Shown: positions 44,276-56,958, counted from the first letter of the stretch. The stretch: DNA of 64,000 bases from Oidiodendron maius Zn (GCA_000827325.1 KN832873.1:944245-1008244), one strand, 5' to 3'. Numbers and translations are program-made. Notes: generated by a model from the letters alone, not told the origin.

Positions 44276-47200
44276 AAATTGAAGCGGAGGCTGAAGCACC
44301 TTCAAACAAGCAACCGAATTCCGGAAATTAATGCATCCTTGAGAATATTGTTTTATATTTTGGGAAGCTAGAGCGCATGTGCTCTCTTGATTTGACGGTT
44401 TGGTGGCGAAATACATACATAATGATCTCCTGCCTGTAGTTCAGCAGCACCATCGCAGCTGAGCTTTGCTTCCTGTTTATTGCCACCTGTATGGAATGAT
44501 CCATATATTAGGTTGTTCGCTGTACAATTACTTATTCTTACTCTTTATTTGAACATGAGTTACATCTTTATAGAGTCCATACTTGATGATATTCTTATCT
44601 ATTTGACTGTCACTCGTGATGTCGTGTCACGAGTTTCCCAGAACTATCTCATGATTTACATGTCACAGCCTCGCCAATCCCACGCCTTCCTTCAGCCTCG
44701 CCGCTCACTCAGACCCTATCCACCAGTACTAAAAGTACAATTTTTTAACTCCTTCAGTCCCGACTTCAACCAAACAGGGACCAAAACCCTTCGAAAACCC
44801 AACACCCAAACTCAAGGGCCACAGATCACACGTCACAATCCAACCCAATCCTATTACCGTCCTGCACGGACCTGGCACAGCTGAACCCAAAACAATAAAG
44901 AGTTGACTGCAAATGTAAGACCCCCCCCTGCGCAGTGCCTCCCCAAGCTGACCCCAACCCCGGCACAGCTGGGCCTTGCAGGTTCCTGGTCACACGCGCC
45001 GTTGGTACATAGGACAAGTACCCCAGCGGCGGAGGTAGAGTACCGTGCATGGCGGTAGCCGGAGCCTCGGGACTGGAACGTCCAGGTGCCTCCTCCTGGT
45101 TTGGGGAGCAGTAGATATGCAGGGCGTCCACAATCGATGCCCTTCGCATGGCTCATTGGAGGCCTTGATTGCTAGGCGCCGATGGTGAAATCCGAGATGT
45201 GGCGCGATCTACATAAATACAGACATCAGCTATCATGGCCACATTGTGTTTCGCGCGGGAACTGAAGGATCCTTCCTAGCGGGTCGTCATATCCGAGCGC
45301 CAAACGGATACGAAAGAGGCAGGCAAACCGTGGCTGGCATGACCAGTTCCATGCGGTACGGAGCGCTGGGACCCAATATCAAGTCTGACCCCAGCGCTTC
45401 CCGTTCCACGGTACCAGTCCAACATGGTGATCGATCGGATTTTTTCCCCATTAGATTTAAGCCGACCCGTCTTTCATGGAATTGCGACACATGTACGTAA
45501 AATGGGGAAGTTCTAGAAGGATATCCATGTGGCGCCTAGTACAGCGATACGGCACATGGCCAAGCAACGACCTAGTTGGGAATACTTGCCGAGAGCCTCC
45601 TGAAATGGCCAAAATATTGGCACTCTCAGTCTCTCCACCTCGGCACAGACGTCAGTGTGAAACGAGCACTGATATGCCTTGCGGGAGATTGCCTTACTAA
45701 TATCATGGAAGCTGTGCGTTTTGCGATGTCCTGTCTTGGAATACGCAACCCCAATCTCCTGTTACATCCGGAATTCCCCAGCCGCCCGTAACACAACATT
45801 GTGGCCAGGTAACTGCCCGTCCAGGCAATCCCCGAGCCTCCCCAATCTGTCGCATACTCTTCAGCACTAACGAAATTCTGCCCCCTCCCCCCCCTCCCCT
45901 GGCTGCAGGTATTCGGTTCCGAACCATGTACAGTAAGTGCTGTACCTGAGCCTCGAATCTCGACGCTTAGTCGGTGACGCAATTCCTGCAGTGAGCATCA
46001 GGCACCCTTGATAATTATCAATTTAATTTGCTTTCAGCTTGTCTACATAGCTGGTCCTAATACTGGCGTCTTGTTCCCGTATCTCGCAGAGGATACAGAG
46101 GAGAAGGGTGGGTCTCCCGCTAAAATAGGGGCGCTCCGGTCCGTACATTACAGTACAGTACAGTAACAAATAAGGTTATGGGACCTCTACACTAGTGCCC
46201 GCAAAACCTAAGGCCGCAAACCAAGGCTACAAGGAAATAGCCCCCAAGCCTGTTCGGTTTTGTGATCCAAAATGTGCCATCGAAATGCGCCGAGTCCACC
46301 AACGCGTTTGCCGCCCGATTCTCAGATCAGCAAATAAGAGGAACTGGCAGACCACTCGCAAAACCGTACTAGCCAGCCAGCTAGCTCAATGGGCGGGGAA
46401 TGGCATTACTGAGAAAGGAAAGCCGAGGGTGGATGGTGTGAATCTCGTGAAGGGGTCTACAGCCTTGCTACGCCACGCAAAGCCGCTACCTCAAGTGGCC
46501 CAAAGCTGCCATTTTCCTCCGTTCCTCAGCCTGCTAGGCGTTCTGAGTCCTGGAGTCAGGAAAGAATGGGAAATTTCTCTTTCCCCTGCAGCCTGGAGTA
46601 CGACGGGTGCCAAGGGGAGGGAGGGCTTGTCCTTCATCGCAGAAAAATTTGCTCCCAAATCTCCAGCCTGCTGCAGGTCCAGACACACGGGGTTAAGCGC
46701 TGACGATCGAGTTGCATATTACGATCCTGATGGATGGGAGTCAATTGGAAGCGCATATGGGGATCGGCGCTGGGGAGCAAGGGAAATTGCGAGACTGACA
46801 TCTAGAGATACACTCATTACCATGGAAATGAAGTCGAAGATGAAGTGCAATGAATTCAGTTCTGGGTGCGTTCGCAGAACGCGAAATGAACCTCGTTTCA
46901 GATCCGGGCTGCATGGAGACCAGCATCTTATGGATTGGCTATTCCAGCTGCAGCGAGCAGAATGGGTGGCCTGCACAGAGTCCTCATCACCTAAGACTAT
47001 CCGTATCTGTGCCTGGTTCCGGGAGTCGATCCTCAACATGACGCATCCCCTTCGAGGCACAACGGGCGTGAAGAAACTTCTCTAACACTAAGCGAAAAAT
47101 ATATCCTGGAGAGTAGTATTTACACGATATCCGGTACAGGGTTGGACTTAAGCGACGATTTTCCCAACGAGACCCCCCTACAACATCGCTGCCAATCGGT

Positions 47201-49554
47201 TTGTATGCATTCACTTGAGGCCTCCCTCCTGGCCGCACTTCAGACGAGTCCAACTCCTGCCATCTGCAGGTGAGTTCTCTTTTGGTATTGGCGGCACAGG
47301 GACTCGTATTCATTCCCGTTATTTGGACCACCTGGTTGGGGAAAGGGTCGATGGAGAGAGCGAAAGCACAGTGTGCGCCTGACTGATGCTGACACTTACC
47401 AACATATACGGCGATAAGGCCAAGTGCCTCGAATCGCAGGCGCTTATGGGGCGTGTCGAAATGTGGGAATGTGGTCTCCAACCGCAGTCCAACTGCCGGT
47501 GGGTCACACCAGGGAGATAGCACAGATGATTCAGCGCCCACCCAGCGGTCTGACAACGTGACAATGAAGCACGTAGAGTAGGCAAACTGGTAATGACCGT
47601 GCGTCGGAGATCAAATCAGTGGGAGGCGTCGCTGAGCAAAGATCCCTTGTCCTGGCATGGCAGCGTTGCACGAGCAGGCGAAAACCCCGTGGTCGTTAGA
47701 ATCCCTGGAACGGGAACGCTAAAGACATCACCTTGTCGGACCCGGATTCTGGATCGCTCACCCGCTAGACTTGCCTTGTTCGGTGGCGTGGGCATGGTTG
47801 CGACAGTGGTAAGGCTGAATCATACCACTCGACTGACTCTGGAGGAGGGGGAGGTTTGTCCGTGTTTACTGTTCTCCGTACATATGTGGCCAAGGAAATG
47901 CACCTCCCCCCTCCCCCTGAGGCCTCCCGCACCCCGCCCCATTTGGACACCGGCCGTGTCTATGGGCGGTGCCATTTTAGGCTTACACAGCAGTGCAGAT
48001 GCTACCAGTGTGCTCGCAAGTCGGAGGGTTTGAGACCAAGGCTACACCCGCTCGCCAGGTTCCTTGGGGTTTGACAGCTACCAGGATTGGCTCCTGCTCC
48101 GATTCGACGCTGGCGTGAGGCCATCTCCCATCTCCACGCTGGCGACAAGCCGCATTCGCGCTACGCCCTCCCAGATGACGCAGCAGACTAAGGGACGCAG
48201 CCCTCGAGGGCCCCCAGTTTGAGCCCGTACAGAAATTCACAGCGAATCGGAGAGTTGGCAAGGCAGAAAGATCGCTTCCACTGATATCAGGAAGTGCAGG
48301 AACTGCCCGTTGAACACAGCCTCGAGGAGAGAACCCCGCTGATGTCTGTCGACGTGTGTGTCAACAGCATTGCCAGCAGGACGATCTTGAGATCCACGCA
48401 TGGTTAATCACGCCCCGGACGGGGGCCGGCAGGGGCGTGCGCGGTTCGTCTATGATGGTCGCCCCTTTCCTACGGTACGCTGTCCTCCCGGCACTCATAA
48501 TCTGTATTCCCTGCCTACTATACGATCTCTCAAGTCGAGGGCGTTATTTCCCTGCATCATCTGGATTGCAGTTTGAAGGCGGCGGCACGAGACGCATGGC
48601 ACAAGGGTCACGACTGGAGAGGCCTCTGGTCCGGCCGTCCTAACGGGTCATAAGAGTACCCAAGAGAAAAGAAAGTGGACAGGAGTAGAATGTCTGCTAG
48701 GGGTCCCCGCTCGTACAGCGCAATCCTGCGGCTCTCACCTCCTCTGGCCATCATCGCCGTGCTGCTGCTGTCGCAAAGAGAAAGCCAAGCAACCTGGTGT
48801 TGCCCTTCAAGCAGATGCGCGCCAGGGGGCTTTCCGTCTTCCGGTCTCCCCTGCTTTGCGCGGCAGGCGGACTGATTTCCTATGCTAGTACGGCGCCCGA
48901 AAGAAGTCGGCCTCCATTCACCAGTCTCGAGGCCCCCAATTACCCTGGGTGAGAGGCAGGAGTGTTTCGAGTCCCCGTACCGCCAGCACCCTGTCGCCTT
49001 CCAGGATCTTCTGGGGTCTAGGTACGAGGAGCCTTTGCGAATAGAACCCTTACGCTGGCACTTCCAAACTTGACTTTGGCTAGACATGAGGCCCCCCCCT
49101 CATCTGCCTCATCGGTTTTCTGTGCATTCTCTGCCCCGGGCGACGGCCCAGACTAGAATATCACTGTACCGCCCTGCCGCCCCCGATCAGACCGAGGCGA
49201 CAGCACACCGCGGGTTATAGAGATGATCACCGTTATTACCAACGTACGTACATGACTTTCCTCTGCATCCCCTCTGTTCTTCCCTCCAAAATATAAATCG
49301 TGCTTGGCCCCCTCCTAGCACCCTAGCTCTCAATCAGGAGAATATTTTCTCTTCCCACCTATACACGCTAAGCCTCAGGGCTCTCAGCTCCTGTGGGGCC
49401 CTCCAGTACAGTCCTACTTATCCTCCCTCCTGCTCCCATCGGATATACTCACGCTCACGTGCGCTCACGTATCTCTTATACCTCTCTCATACAACCTACC
49501 TCCATCTTCCTCCTGCCACTTGTCTCAGGCTCATCTTGTTCCAATCCTTTGACC
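44276..49554. other. Large gene-poor region
   Basis: I cannot support a gene in these 5.3 kb. Long frames exist, the longest at 46195-47085 plus (296 codons, no ATG at its left end). They overlap others on both strands and have no domain, signal peptide or repeat. A short ACAGT tandem run (CAGTACAGTACAGTA) lies near 46150. The right end (about 49290-49554) has a TATA-like AATATAAAT and a CT-rich leader belonging to the next gene. Confidence 0.45.
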
Positions 49555-50049
49555 ATGGCCCACCACTCCTCAACTGCTGCCACGAATGGCTCCGCCAAAA
49601 GGTATGTCCAGACACCGTTGTCTCTTAATGATCGTCCGCCAGTCCTAGAATTGGAGTGATTACTCAGTCTTATCCCGGCTGGTATTTATTATAGCAGTGG
49701 TGGCATCCATTTCTTAGCACACGTAAACTCTTGCTAATAGCAATTACATAGCTCTTCCCAGTCAAGCGGCACAAAGTCCTCCAAGTCGAGCCACAAAAGC
49801 TCGCAATCGTCATCTTCGTCCTCCTCATCCTCGTCGTCATCTTCCTCGGGTGCATCATCAACTAACTCCGTCGACAACGGCCATGACTATTCCATCTATC
49901 GGTACATGTCTGACTCAAACAATCCGAACCCGGACTACCCAGACTGTACGGTAGGTGAGAGCATTGGTGCCCATACGGACGCTATGGGTCAGCACTTGCA
50001 AGTCTTTGATGAAGCATTCTCTGAAGCGATCGACGAAGAATTCCTCTAG
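49555..50049 (+). CDS. Small Ser-rich hypothetical protein
   Basis: Two exons: 49555-49601 and 49752-50049, with a 150-nt intron (GTATGT...TACATAG), longer than its neighbours. The product is 114 aa. It opens MAHHSSTAATNGSAKSSSQS, carries a run of 14 consecutive Ser codons using mixed TCN/AGC codons, and ends in an acidic, His/Asp/Glu-rich part (YRYMSDSNNPNPDYPDCTVG, then ESIGAHTDAMGQHLQVFDEA and EFL). There is no signal peptide or membrane segment. A TATA-like box near 49290 and a pyrimidine-rich leader support transcription. I do not recognise the family; the gene model rests on the leader, splice sites and the clean frame. Confidence 0.6.
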
Positions 50050-50957
50050 TGATGAAATCCCTTGTCGTACCCACGGTCGATGAATGAGTAATGACATGAA
50101 TGGTTCAACGAATGGATATGGTATGAAATTAATCACGATCAACCACGTCAGCAGCACAGATGCCTTGTGTAAGCATCCCAAGCCAGTTCATTGTAATGCA
50201 CCGTCAAAGCAACGAGTAACAAAGGCAAAGCACCACGCACCACAAGGACCCTGCGCGAAAACGACACAGCGCAGATACGATGCAGCACCCAAAGGACATT
50301 GACCCTCATGACCATGCCAAGCGGGGAAGGTGAATGGCATTCTCGAAGCCCAAAGCGCCCGGAGGTCTGTCTGCACTGACATCAATCGCCCAGTGCGCCG
50401 TACGCGATGGCAGCCACGCCCAGCCGGCCGCCAGCTGGTCGGGGTCCATGCGCGTCATACGGCGTTTCCCGCGCCCCAGAGGGAGATCAGCCGAACGGAA
50501 TGCGAACCGTCGCCCGAGATGCTTTCCAGAAGCATTGGAAACATCAACGGAAACAGGACGAACGCCAAAAATTACAGTATCAAAACATAAAATCCAAATC
50601 TTAGAAGACGCGTCAGATATAGATCTTCAACACTAAGTAGGAATTAATTCAACTTATTTTGAAAAAATTTCTCCCTTCTCTTTTTTTGGATGTCGGCATG
50701 GCCGTGATGAAGAGAATGCCCTTGTTCTTATACAAACAGTTGGTTTTAAACCTTAAACTGCCCAACCAAACGAAACGACACGAAACGCATGGACAAAGGA
50801 AAACGCACGGAGGGGGGAAAAAATTAATTGTCATTCAGCATTATTCGAAAAGGGGTATTATAATATACCATCCCAATGCAACCCTTCCCATCTAATCTAA
50901 ACGCCATGCTAACTTCAAACCAAAACACTGCCGATTTCGTTGTACAGTTGGTGGGTA
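50050..50957. other. Convergent intergenic region
   Basis: This is 3' flanking sequence between the Ser-rich gene (plus) and the Dlt1 gene (minus). Overlapping frames near 50330-50636 are not supported as genes. Confidence 0.5.
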
Positions 50958-52301
50958 TTATCCCCTTGAAGGAGTCACGGTAAGCGTATACGGCATCTCG
51001 CCATCCTCGCGCGACGGATTCAAGCGGATCACGCTCCCTTGGCTCGATGAGCCCAGACTCTCGCTCGATGGACTGGCGCTGCCTTCATACATCCTCTTAC
51101 TCTGCGCAAAGCTGTTCGCGCTGGCAGATCTTGGTAGCCTGTGCCTCTTCTTGCTCCTTGGAGTTCCCGGCGCCGCCACACTGCTCTGCTGCGAGAGGCG
51201 ATGGGCGGTCGTCGACGTCCGGCTTGTTGTACCAGCTGGCCGTGACCGGGCTGTCCGGATTGTGCCAAGGCTACCGCTGTGCGTGCTGGCGCTGTGGAAG
51301 GAGAGCATTGAGGCGCTGGTGGACGTGCTGACTGCAGAATTTCGGTCGTCGTCAACGTCGCTCGCATCGGAGTCGTGCTCGAGGCTGATGAGCATGGCAG
51401 GGAGAATGGCACGCATGCTGCGGAGCAGCTCGGCGAAGAGCTTCATAAGATCCCGGAACTGCGCCTCCGAGAGGGGTTGGGTAGAGAAGCGCGCGTATTC
51501 GTAAGCATTCAGAAATGCACTGGCCGTGGAGGGAGAGGCGATTACTTCGAGGCTGACGAGATGTTCAATGTAATCGCGGAGACCCATCGACAGCGGTCTT
51601 GTCAGTAAATCCACTGCTCGGAGATCTGGCATGGGTGGTTCGGAGGAAGAAGTTGGGTCCGCAGGCGCGACGGATACCGCTCTGGCTTCGACAAGATGCG
51701 GCAGCTCTTGAATGACGCTGGTATACTGCACGTTCGGAAGATCCGGTGAAAGGGGTGATGACCAGCCACTATGCGCAATGCTATCCCACGTCGGTTTGAA
51801 AGGAGGCATCACCATTGCCTGCTCCTCCTTCTCCTGCTTTGTCAACTTCTTGCGAAACTTTCCAAACAGCTTCCTCCTCTCCTCTGGCTCAGCTGATTGG
51901 ACAGCAGATTCCCTCGCCTCCTCTTCCGCAGCCTCGGTCGCAGGTTGCGCATCTGCTCGCGGCCGAAATTCCCACGCAATTGCAGCGCTCCTCTTCAGAC
52001 TCCCTTCAATCATCTTCCTAACCTTCTCCCCTACATCGCCCTTCTCTACTGGGATATATGTCTTCGGAATTGCCTTCAGCACTGTATTGCTCGTCCACAG
52101 CCGTGAGGCGTAGATGATAATAGCGAGGAGCACAGTGAGGAAGTACACCCCCGCAATGACGAACACATTGTACAGCTGGTGGTTGTCGAGCGCTTGCCTG
52201 ATAGCATCGGCAGGTGTGATTAAGATTAAACCTAGCAAGACGATGTTTAAGACAGTGAAAATGGTCTTGTACAAGATGCTGAAGAATAGCCTCGCGTTCA
52301 T
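50958..52301 (-). CDS. DLT1: Dlt1-like membrane protein (defect at low temperature)
   Basis: Single exon of 447 aa when started at the ATG at 52301 (MNARLFFSILYKTIFTVLNI). An upstream ATG at 52433 adds 44 residues without family-like sequence. Two membrane segments lie at the N-terminus (about 6-28, TVLNIVLLGLILITPADAI, and about 45-65, NVFVIAGVYFLTVLLAIIIY). The conserved SRLWTSNTVLKAIPKTYIPV and the SAAIAWEFRPR block follow. The middle has the family-like WDSIAHSGWSSPLSPDLPNV and a helical part (DYIEHLVSLEVIASPSTASA). The C-terminus is Ser-rich and basic. Yeast Dlt1 is a poorly understood membrane protein needed for growth in the cold; the molecular role is unknown. Confidence 0.88.
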   Translation of the reverse strand: MNARLFFSILYKTIFTVLNIVLLGLILITPADAIRQALDNHQLYNVFVIAGVYFLTVLLAIIIYASRLWTSNTVLKAIPKTYIPVEKGDVGEKVRKMIEGSLKRSAAIAWEFRPRADAQPATEAAEEEARESAVQSAEPEERRKLFGKFRKKLTKQEKEEQAMVMPPFKPTWDSIAHSGWSSPLSPDLPNVQYTSVIQELPHLVEARAVSVAPADPTSSSEPPMPDLRAVDLLTRPLSMGLRDYIEHLVSLEVIASPSTASAFLNAYEYARFSTQPLSEAQFRDLMKLFAELLRSMRAILPAMLISLEHDSDASDVDDDRNSAVSTSTSASMLSFHSASTHSGSLGTIRTARSRPAGTTSRTSTTAHRLSQQSSVAAPGTPRSKKRHRLPRSASANSFAQSKRMYEGSASPSSESLGSSSQGSVIRLNPSREDGEMPYTLTVTPSRG

Positions 52302-53124
52302 GTTGGTGCATGGCCTGCACCAAGCAGGGATTGCTCTCACAGATCTCGAGGCATCGATATTACTCAGAGCCCGAATTCTGGAATATAGAGCTAGGTTGCA
52401 GGTGATTTGATATCCTATGTCTTGAGGAGGCAAAGCTGAAATACGGAAGAGGGGAATGATGTCGATCAGGCTGATTGTTGTGCAGAACCACCAGAACAGT
52501 AATCAGTGATTAGTAATAGATCACGTTATCACGCTAATCCCAATGAAGAAATACGTTCATGAGATGGAATGCTCGACAGTTGAAGACCTCTTGAACATGC
52601 TCCTAAATTTATGGCACCGCCAGCCGGGCAATTGTGTAGGGTTTAACTGAGGGTAATTGAGATACGACCAGAAACACCGTCAAATCATGGTTCAGTTCTG
52701 CATAAATATTAAATGACGCCAAGATTTGCAACAACTGCTGGGCCTTGTGTGCTCACAACAATGCTCAATAATGTCGCCATTATCTTGAGACGGCCATCTA
52801 CATACCTAAATGGATATAGGCGCTAATCTGGATTCATACTTAACAAATACTTCTTACGTGTGTTATAGACTCGGTGGCCCGCCGTCGACTGCCACAAATC
52901 CTGCCTCAAAATTTCTCGATCCAGTCGAAGGCGGCTTCTGGAATGGCAGTGTGCCCCGTCTGATCAAATGCTTCGTTGATACCAGACTTTTTCTGAGACC
53001 AATAACTTCATATCAGAAGAATCCTATTCCTCATGACAGTGGCGCGCAATTCGAGTTCTCCGTCTTTTCAAGGGGTGCCTGAGCGATAGTATTCGGGTTG
53101 AATTGTTCCAGGCTTTACTCTGTG
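52302..53124. other. Intergenic region upstream of DLT1
   Basis: This holds the DLT1 promoter and AT-rich spacer. A 90-codon plus frame at 52810-53082 just before the HET-like remnant may belong to it, but nothing in it is recognisable. Confidence 0.4.
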
Positions 53125-53400
53125 AAGAATATAGAATGGCATATGGGGCATTATCTTACACATGGGGATCTGCTGTAGTACCCGAAGACATCTTTTTGGA
53201 GGAGAGCGATGAATAGAGCGACATAAAGGAATAAAAGTTACCCGTGACGATGATCTTGCATGCAGCACTGCGGCACTTAAAGTCTCTAGATCGAGAGACA
53301 GTACTTTGGATTGCCGTTCCATCACATATATTTGCGAAAATGCCTTCCCTGCTAGCATGGAGAGGAGATAGTCGTGCTCAGCTGTTTTGACGTAATACCT
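53125..53400 (+). pseudogene. Remnant of a HET-domain gene
   Basis: The opening HET block YGALSYTWGS is seen at about 53143. A worn segment follows with the RxLWIDAxCI-like position (TVLWIAV) near 53300. The rest of the domain is not recognisable. It looks old, short and broken. The family call rests mainly on the SYTWG motif. Confidence 0.45.
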
Positions 53401-53874
53401 AGGCAATCACGAGAGGAATTCTGGTGGCCTGATAGGCGCAATATTCATTTCCTACTAAAGGAATTCGCTAGAAGCCAGGCATAAGATAGAAGAGACAAAG
53501 TCTTTTCTTTACTAAGAATATCTCCCGATGCTTTTAAGAAAAGTCTCTTGGGAAAAGTGCTCATATTCTGTTAAGAATGAAGTTCCCTCTCGGGGAAATC
53601 CTTAGTATCTAAATAATCTAATCACGAAGAACACGTCGTTTCCAAACGGGCCAGCATAAGTTATACGGATCTTCGAACTAGGCTTAAAGACGTAGGAAGA
53701 TTCTAGAGTCTAGAAACAACTTCAAGCTTGAAATCTTTCGGGAGCTACACCGCTGTCGGCCGTAGAGGTTCTTGGCCACTCTCGCATTGAGGATATTCTA
53801 AATACGAATACGCGTGGGAAGATTGATGTCCCTAAGGATGTTATAAATGAGTAAGATGTTGAACGAGGCCGGAC

Positions 53875-54177
53875 TAGCGTATCTCGCAATTATGGCTAGA
53901 CAATGATGTCGAGGGTATGAAAGAGTTGGACAAAATTGGCGTCAGCCTCGGAGGCATAGATAGTAGCGGATGCACGTTCTTGGTCCGAGCAGCTATGATA
54001 GATGCGTTGTCAGCTGTAAGATGTTTAGCTAATGACTGCAGCGTCGATTTGAATGGCAAACTTCAAAGGGTCGAATCGAGTTCTGCGCTTATATATGAAG
54101 AGAGAGATCATGGAACTATATGGAATTTCCTACGTAATCTAGTTGACAACCTTAAAAGCGAAGACTACTACTACTAA
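53875..54177 (+). pseudogene. Ankyrin-like remnant
   Basis: The frame contains GVSLGGIDSSGCTFLVRAAM and IDALSAVRCLANDCSVDLNG. These loosely fit the ankyrin pattern (D-x-x-G-x-T-x-L-x-x-A followed by AVxxLL). It lies 0.5 kb downstream of the HET-like remnant. HET or NLR proteins with ankyrin tails are common in fungi, so both may come from one old gene. Evidence is weak. Confidence 0.3.
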
Positions 54178-54780
54178 TGCTACTACTACTACTATTAAGT
54201 AACTAGCTAGGGACTGGGCACAAAGGGAGAGATGGGTTGATGAGCAACTTGATATAGAGGTGGAATACTTCATTTCCCCTTCCTCTCTAATTGACTTGAT
54301 CTTCTCCAAAGAATAGAAATGAAACTGTTCTGCCATAGGATATCTTCGACGGAGCCTCTGCCTTCAACGTTGTCACACTCGATAAAGACTTTGTTGTCAG
54401 ATATCAATAAATTCTGGGACAGCAACCCGTACCGGCCATTACTGGTGCTTATACTAAGGCAGTTCAACAGTTTTAATAAATACCTCCAGTAGGATGGTGC
54501 TTTCAAGAATAATATGCAGATGTAAAGGATCAATCTTGCTCTATTTTATATTTATTCAAGTGCTGGTGTGCTAAAATCGCTCAATCGCGGGATCACTCAT
54601 TTCCAAACGCTCACTTTTCGCCACCTACTCCAATCCGAAGAAACCAACCCCCTTTTGTGCAGTGGACAATCGCTCGTCCAGAAAGATAGTAATTATGCAG
54701 CCGTCGCCATGCAATGCTCGAAGTCCGTAGCTTTTCTCTTCCAGAACCAATATATAAAATCGCTTAAATGCTGTCACCTT
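54178..54780. other. Intergenic region with ACT microsatellite
   Basis: A (TAC/ACT)n trinucleotide run lies at about 54164-54196. No gene supported between here and the stop codon of the F-box gene. Confidence 0.5.
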
Positions 54781-56958
54781 TCATCGCTTGAACATGTAGT
54801 GGCCATACATGCCACCAACATCGGTTTGGGCCATGGGAATCTTCCTCATTCCCCAGAAACTGGCGCCCCACTTCCATCCCCGGCCTCCACTGTCCCTTTG
54901 CATAGTTACGCCTCCTTCCTTGACTAATCGGTTTCCAAAATCTCTCACAACCCACCACCTTCTCCCAGCATCCTTCACGCACCAGCCGGCTCTCTGTAAA
55001 GACACCTGGCTCTTCTCTAGCTTCTTGCTCGTCTCAGGGCCAACTTCCAATACCTCAAGCGGCAGAGATGTATCCTTGAGTAGTGGGCAACGCATGCTGA
55101 ACAAGTATGGGAGATCGAACGCGGCCCATGGGAGGTCAGATACATCCAAGTATCGAAGCTGGGGTTGCGTCCACCCCTCTTTGTGTTCATCCTCTGGTTT
55201 AAATAATTGAGAGATAGCGTCCAAGTCCAGATTTCGCCCCAGCGAGAGCTCTTCTAAATGTTTTGTCAAAGGAAGCAAAAGCGGGATATGTTCAGAGACC
55301 ATTTTTGATCCTTTCAAGTTTAGGGAGCGAAGTGAGGCTGGTAAGAGCGGAATGAGGGTGGCGAGAGTATCTTCGTCGAAGAGGTCGTGAGACTTCGCAT
55401 CCATGCCGAGATTCAGATAGACGAGTGTAGTCGCTGCAGGGTGATTGGCTAGAAATGAGATGACGCCCTCATCGGTCAAGTAGGCACACTTGGAGAGATT
55501 CAAGTGTGTGAGATGTGCCGTCTTCGGGATGCTGTGTAGCGCTTCATCGGTTATGCGCGTGTGAGCGACATCAAGGTGGGTGAGATTCGGCATGCGCGGC
55601 AGAAGCATGCCAAAGACCTCGGCAGGCAAAACCGTGCATTCGTGAAGACCGAGGCGCTCAATCGGTAAGGTTTCCGGCAGCACGGCCGAGGATTCCAACA
55701 TCCCATTCCATGCATGCTTGAATTTCGTGCTCGAGCAAGCGCAGAAGTCCACTGCCTTCAGCTTCGGGAGCTCGCAGAGCAGGTGTCTCAGGACATTAAT
55801 ATCGACCTCGTCATCGATATGTTCCTGAACCAAGAATTCTCTGAGATTCGGTGTCAGTTCCAGGCATTGTTTTAGCGTCTCCGGGATTAGATTCTTGGTC
55901 TCCATCCTCTCTCGTTTAGACAACCCTGCACCAGTTGGGTTATAGTGGGAAAAATCCAGTCTTCTCACAATAGTGCCCAGAGCTGGATGGAGGCTGACGT
56001 GGGTGAGGAACTTGCGGAATATCCGAGAATGCGGGATGGTAATTTGAGCGTAGAGAGTGCACAGAGTGGCAGAGTGCAGCGAGCGGGAGGTTAGGAGGAG
56101 GGACATCAGGTCAATATTCCTGGAGGTGAAGCCGTTTGGAGGGATGTCAGTCGCAAGCTGGTCAATGATGGTGCCTGGGAAGGTTAGAATGCTCCTTCTT
56201 GAATCTTGTTAAGTGTGATATAACTGGATTATTGTACCCGATGGAGGCGAGATCATGATCATGTGACTTGGTCACATTTTGGATCAACACGAGCGCTGCT
56301 ACACGCTCGAGGACCGAGAGCATCACCAGATTCTGTTTTCGGAGTAATATATGAACAGAAGGGAAAGAAACTCACCAAGTAGTTCCATAGGTAGCCTCTC
56401 AAAAGGGCTTTTACCAGCTAAGAAGGACCCATCTCTCTGCTTCAAGTCCGTGGTGGCGAGTTGAGAAACACTAACGTTCTTGGTCTGCTGCTCATTGGGT
56501 TCCCATTCCCATCTCAGGGCTAGCCGTCTTAAATCACTAAAGCTCTTGCTGGCAACCTTACCACCAAGGCTGATGTTCTTCCACCCTCTGAAACTGTCAC
56601 AAGGGCATACTAGTCCATGCAAGGTGCTTTGGGGGTTCAACATGGTAATTTCTTCTGGCAGCAGCTCAGTCTCCGGGCTTTCGCCAGACCGGATCGACGC
56701 TGTGTCGTCGATGGCCTCCTCGGATCCTGAGACTCCAAACTCCCACCGGAGATAAGATGAGGTCTTGGAATTGGTGAACGATTGCGCCACACCAGTGTCA
56801 CTCTCCTTGGTGCTGGAGAAGCTGGTACGATCCGCCCGATCGGGGAACGCTGCCGCGATGCAGTGCTTCCTCAATGTATGGGGCTTCTGGAGATCGATAG
56901 ATGGGATCTCGGGCATCGAGGCAGGCTCCGGGTTATGGTGGCATGAGGGCTGCATCAT
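54781..56958 (-). CDS. F-box/leucine-rich-repeat protein
   Basis: Two exons: 56958-56376 and 56174-54781, with a 201-nt intron (GTGAGT...TTCCCAG). The phase-1 join rebuilds an F-box, PFERLPMELLG-TIIDQLATD, continuing to NIDLMSLLLTSRSLHSATLC. The product is 658 aa. The first 180 residues are disordered and Ser/Thr-rich. The F-box (about 184-230) would bind Skp1 in an SCF ubiquitin ligase. The C-terminal part has at least six leucine-rich repeats (MPNLTHLDVAHTRITDEALH; HLTHLNLSKCAYLTDEGVIS; LPASLRSLNLKGSKMVSEHI), the substrate-recognition module in such proteins. It ends in a Trp/Gly-rich segment (AGRRWWVVRDFGNRLVKEGG). The substrate is unknown. The intron is much longer than others here, and without splicing the F-box is cut in half. 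Confidence 0.87.

Noticed and set aside
46195-47085. 296-codon plus frame
   Set aside because: No ATG at its left end, no domain or motif, and it is overlapped by other frames of similar quality.
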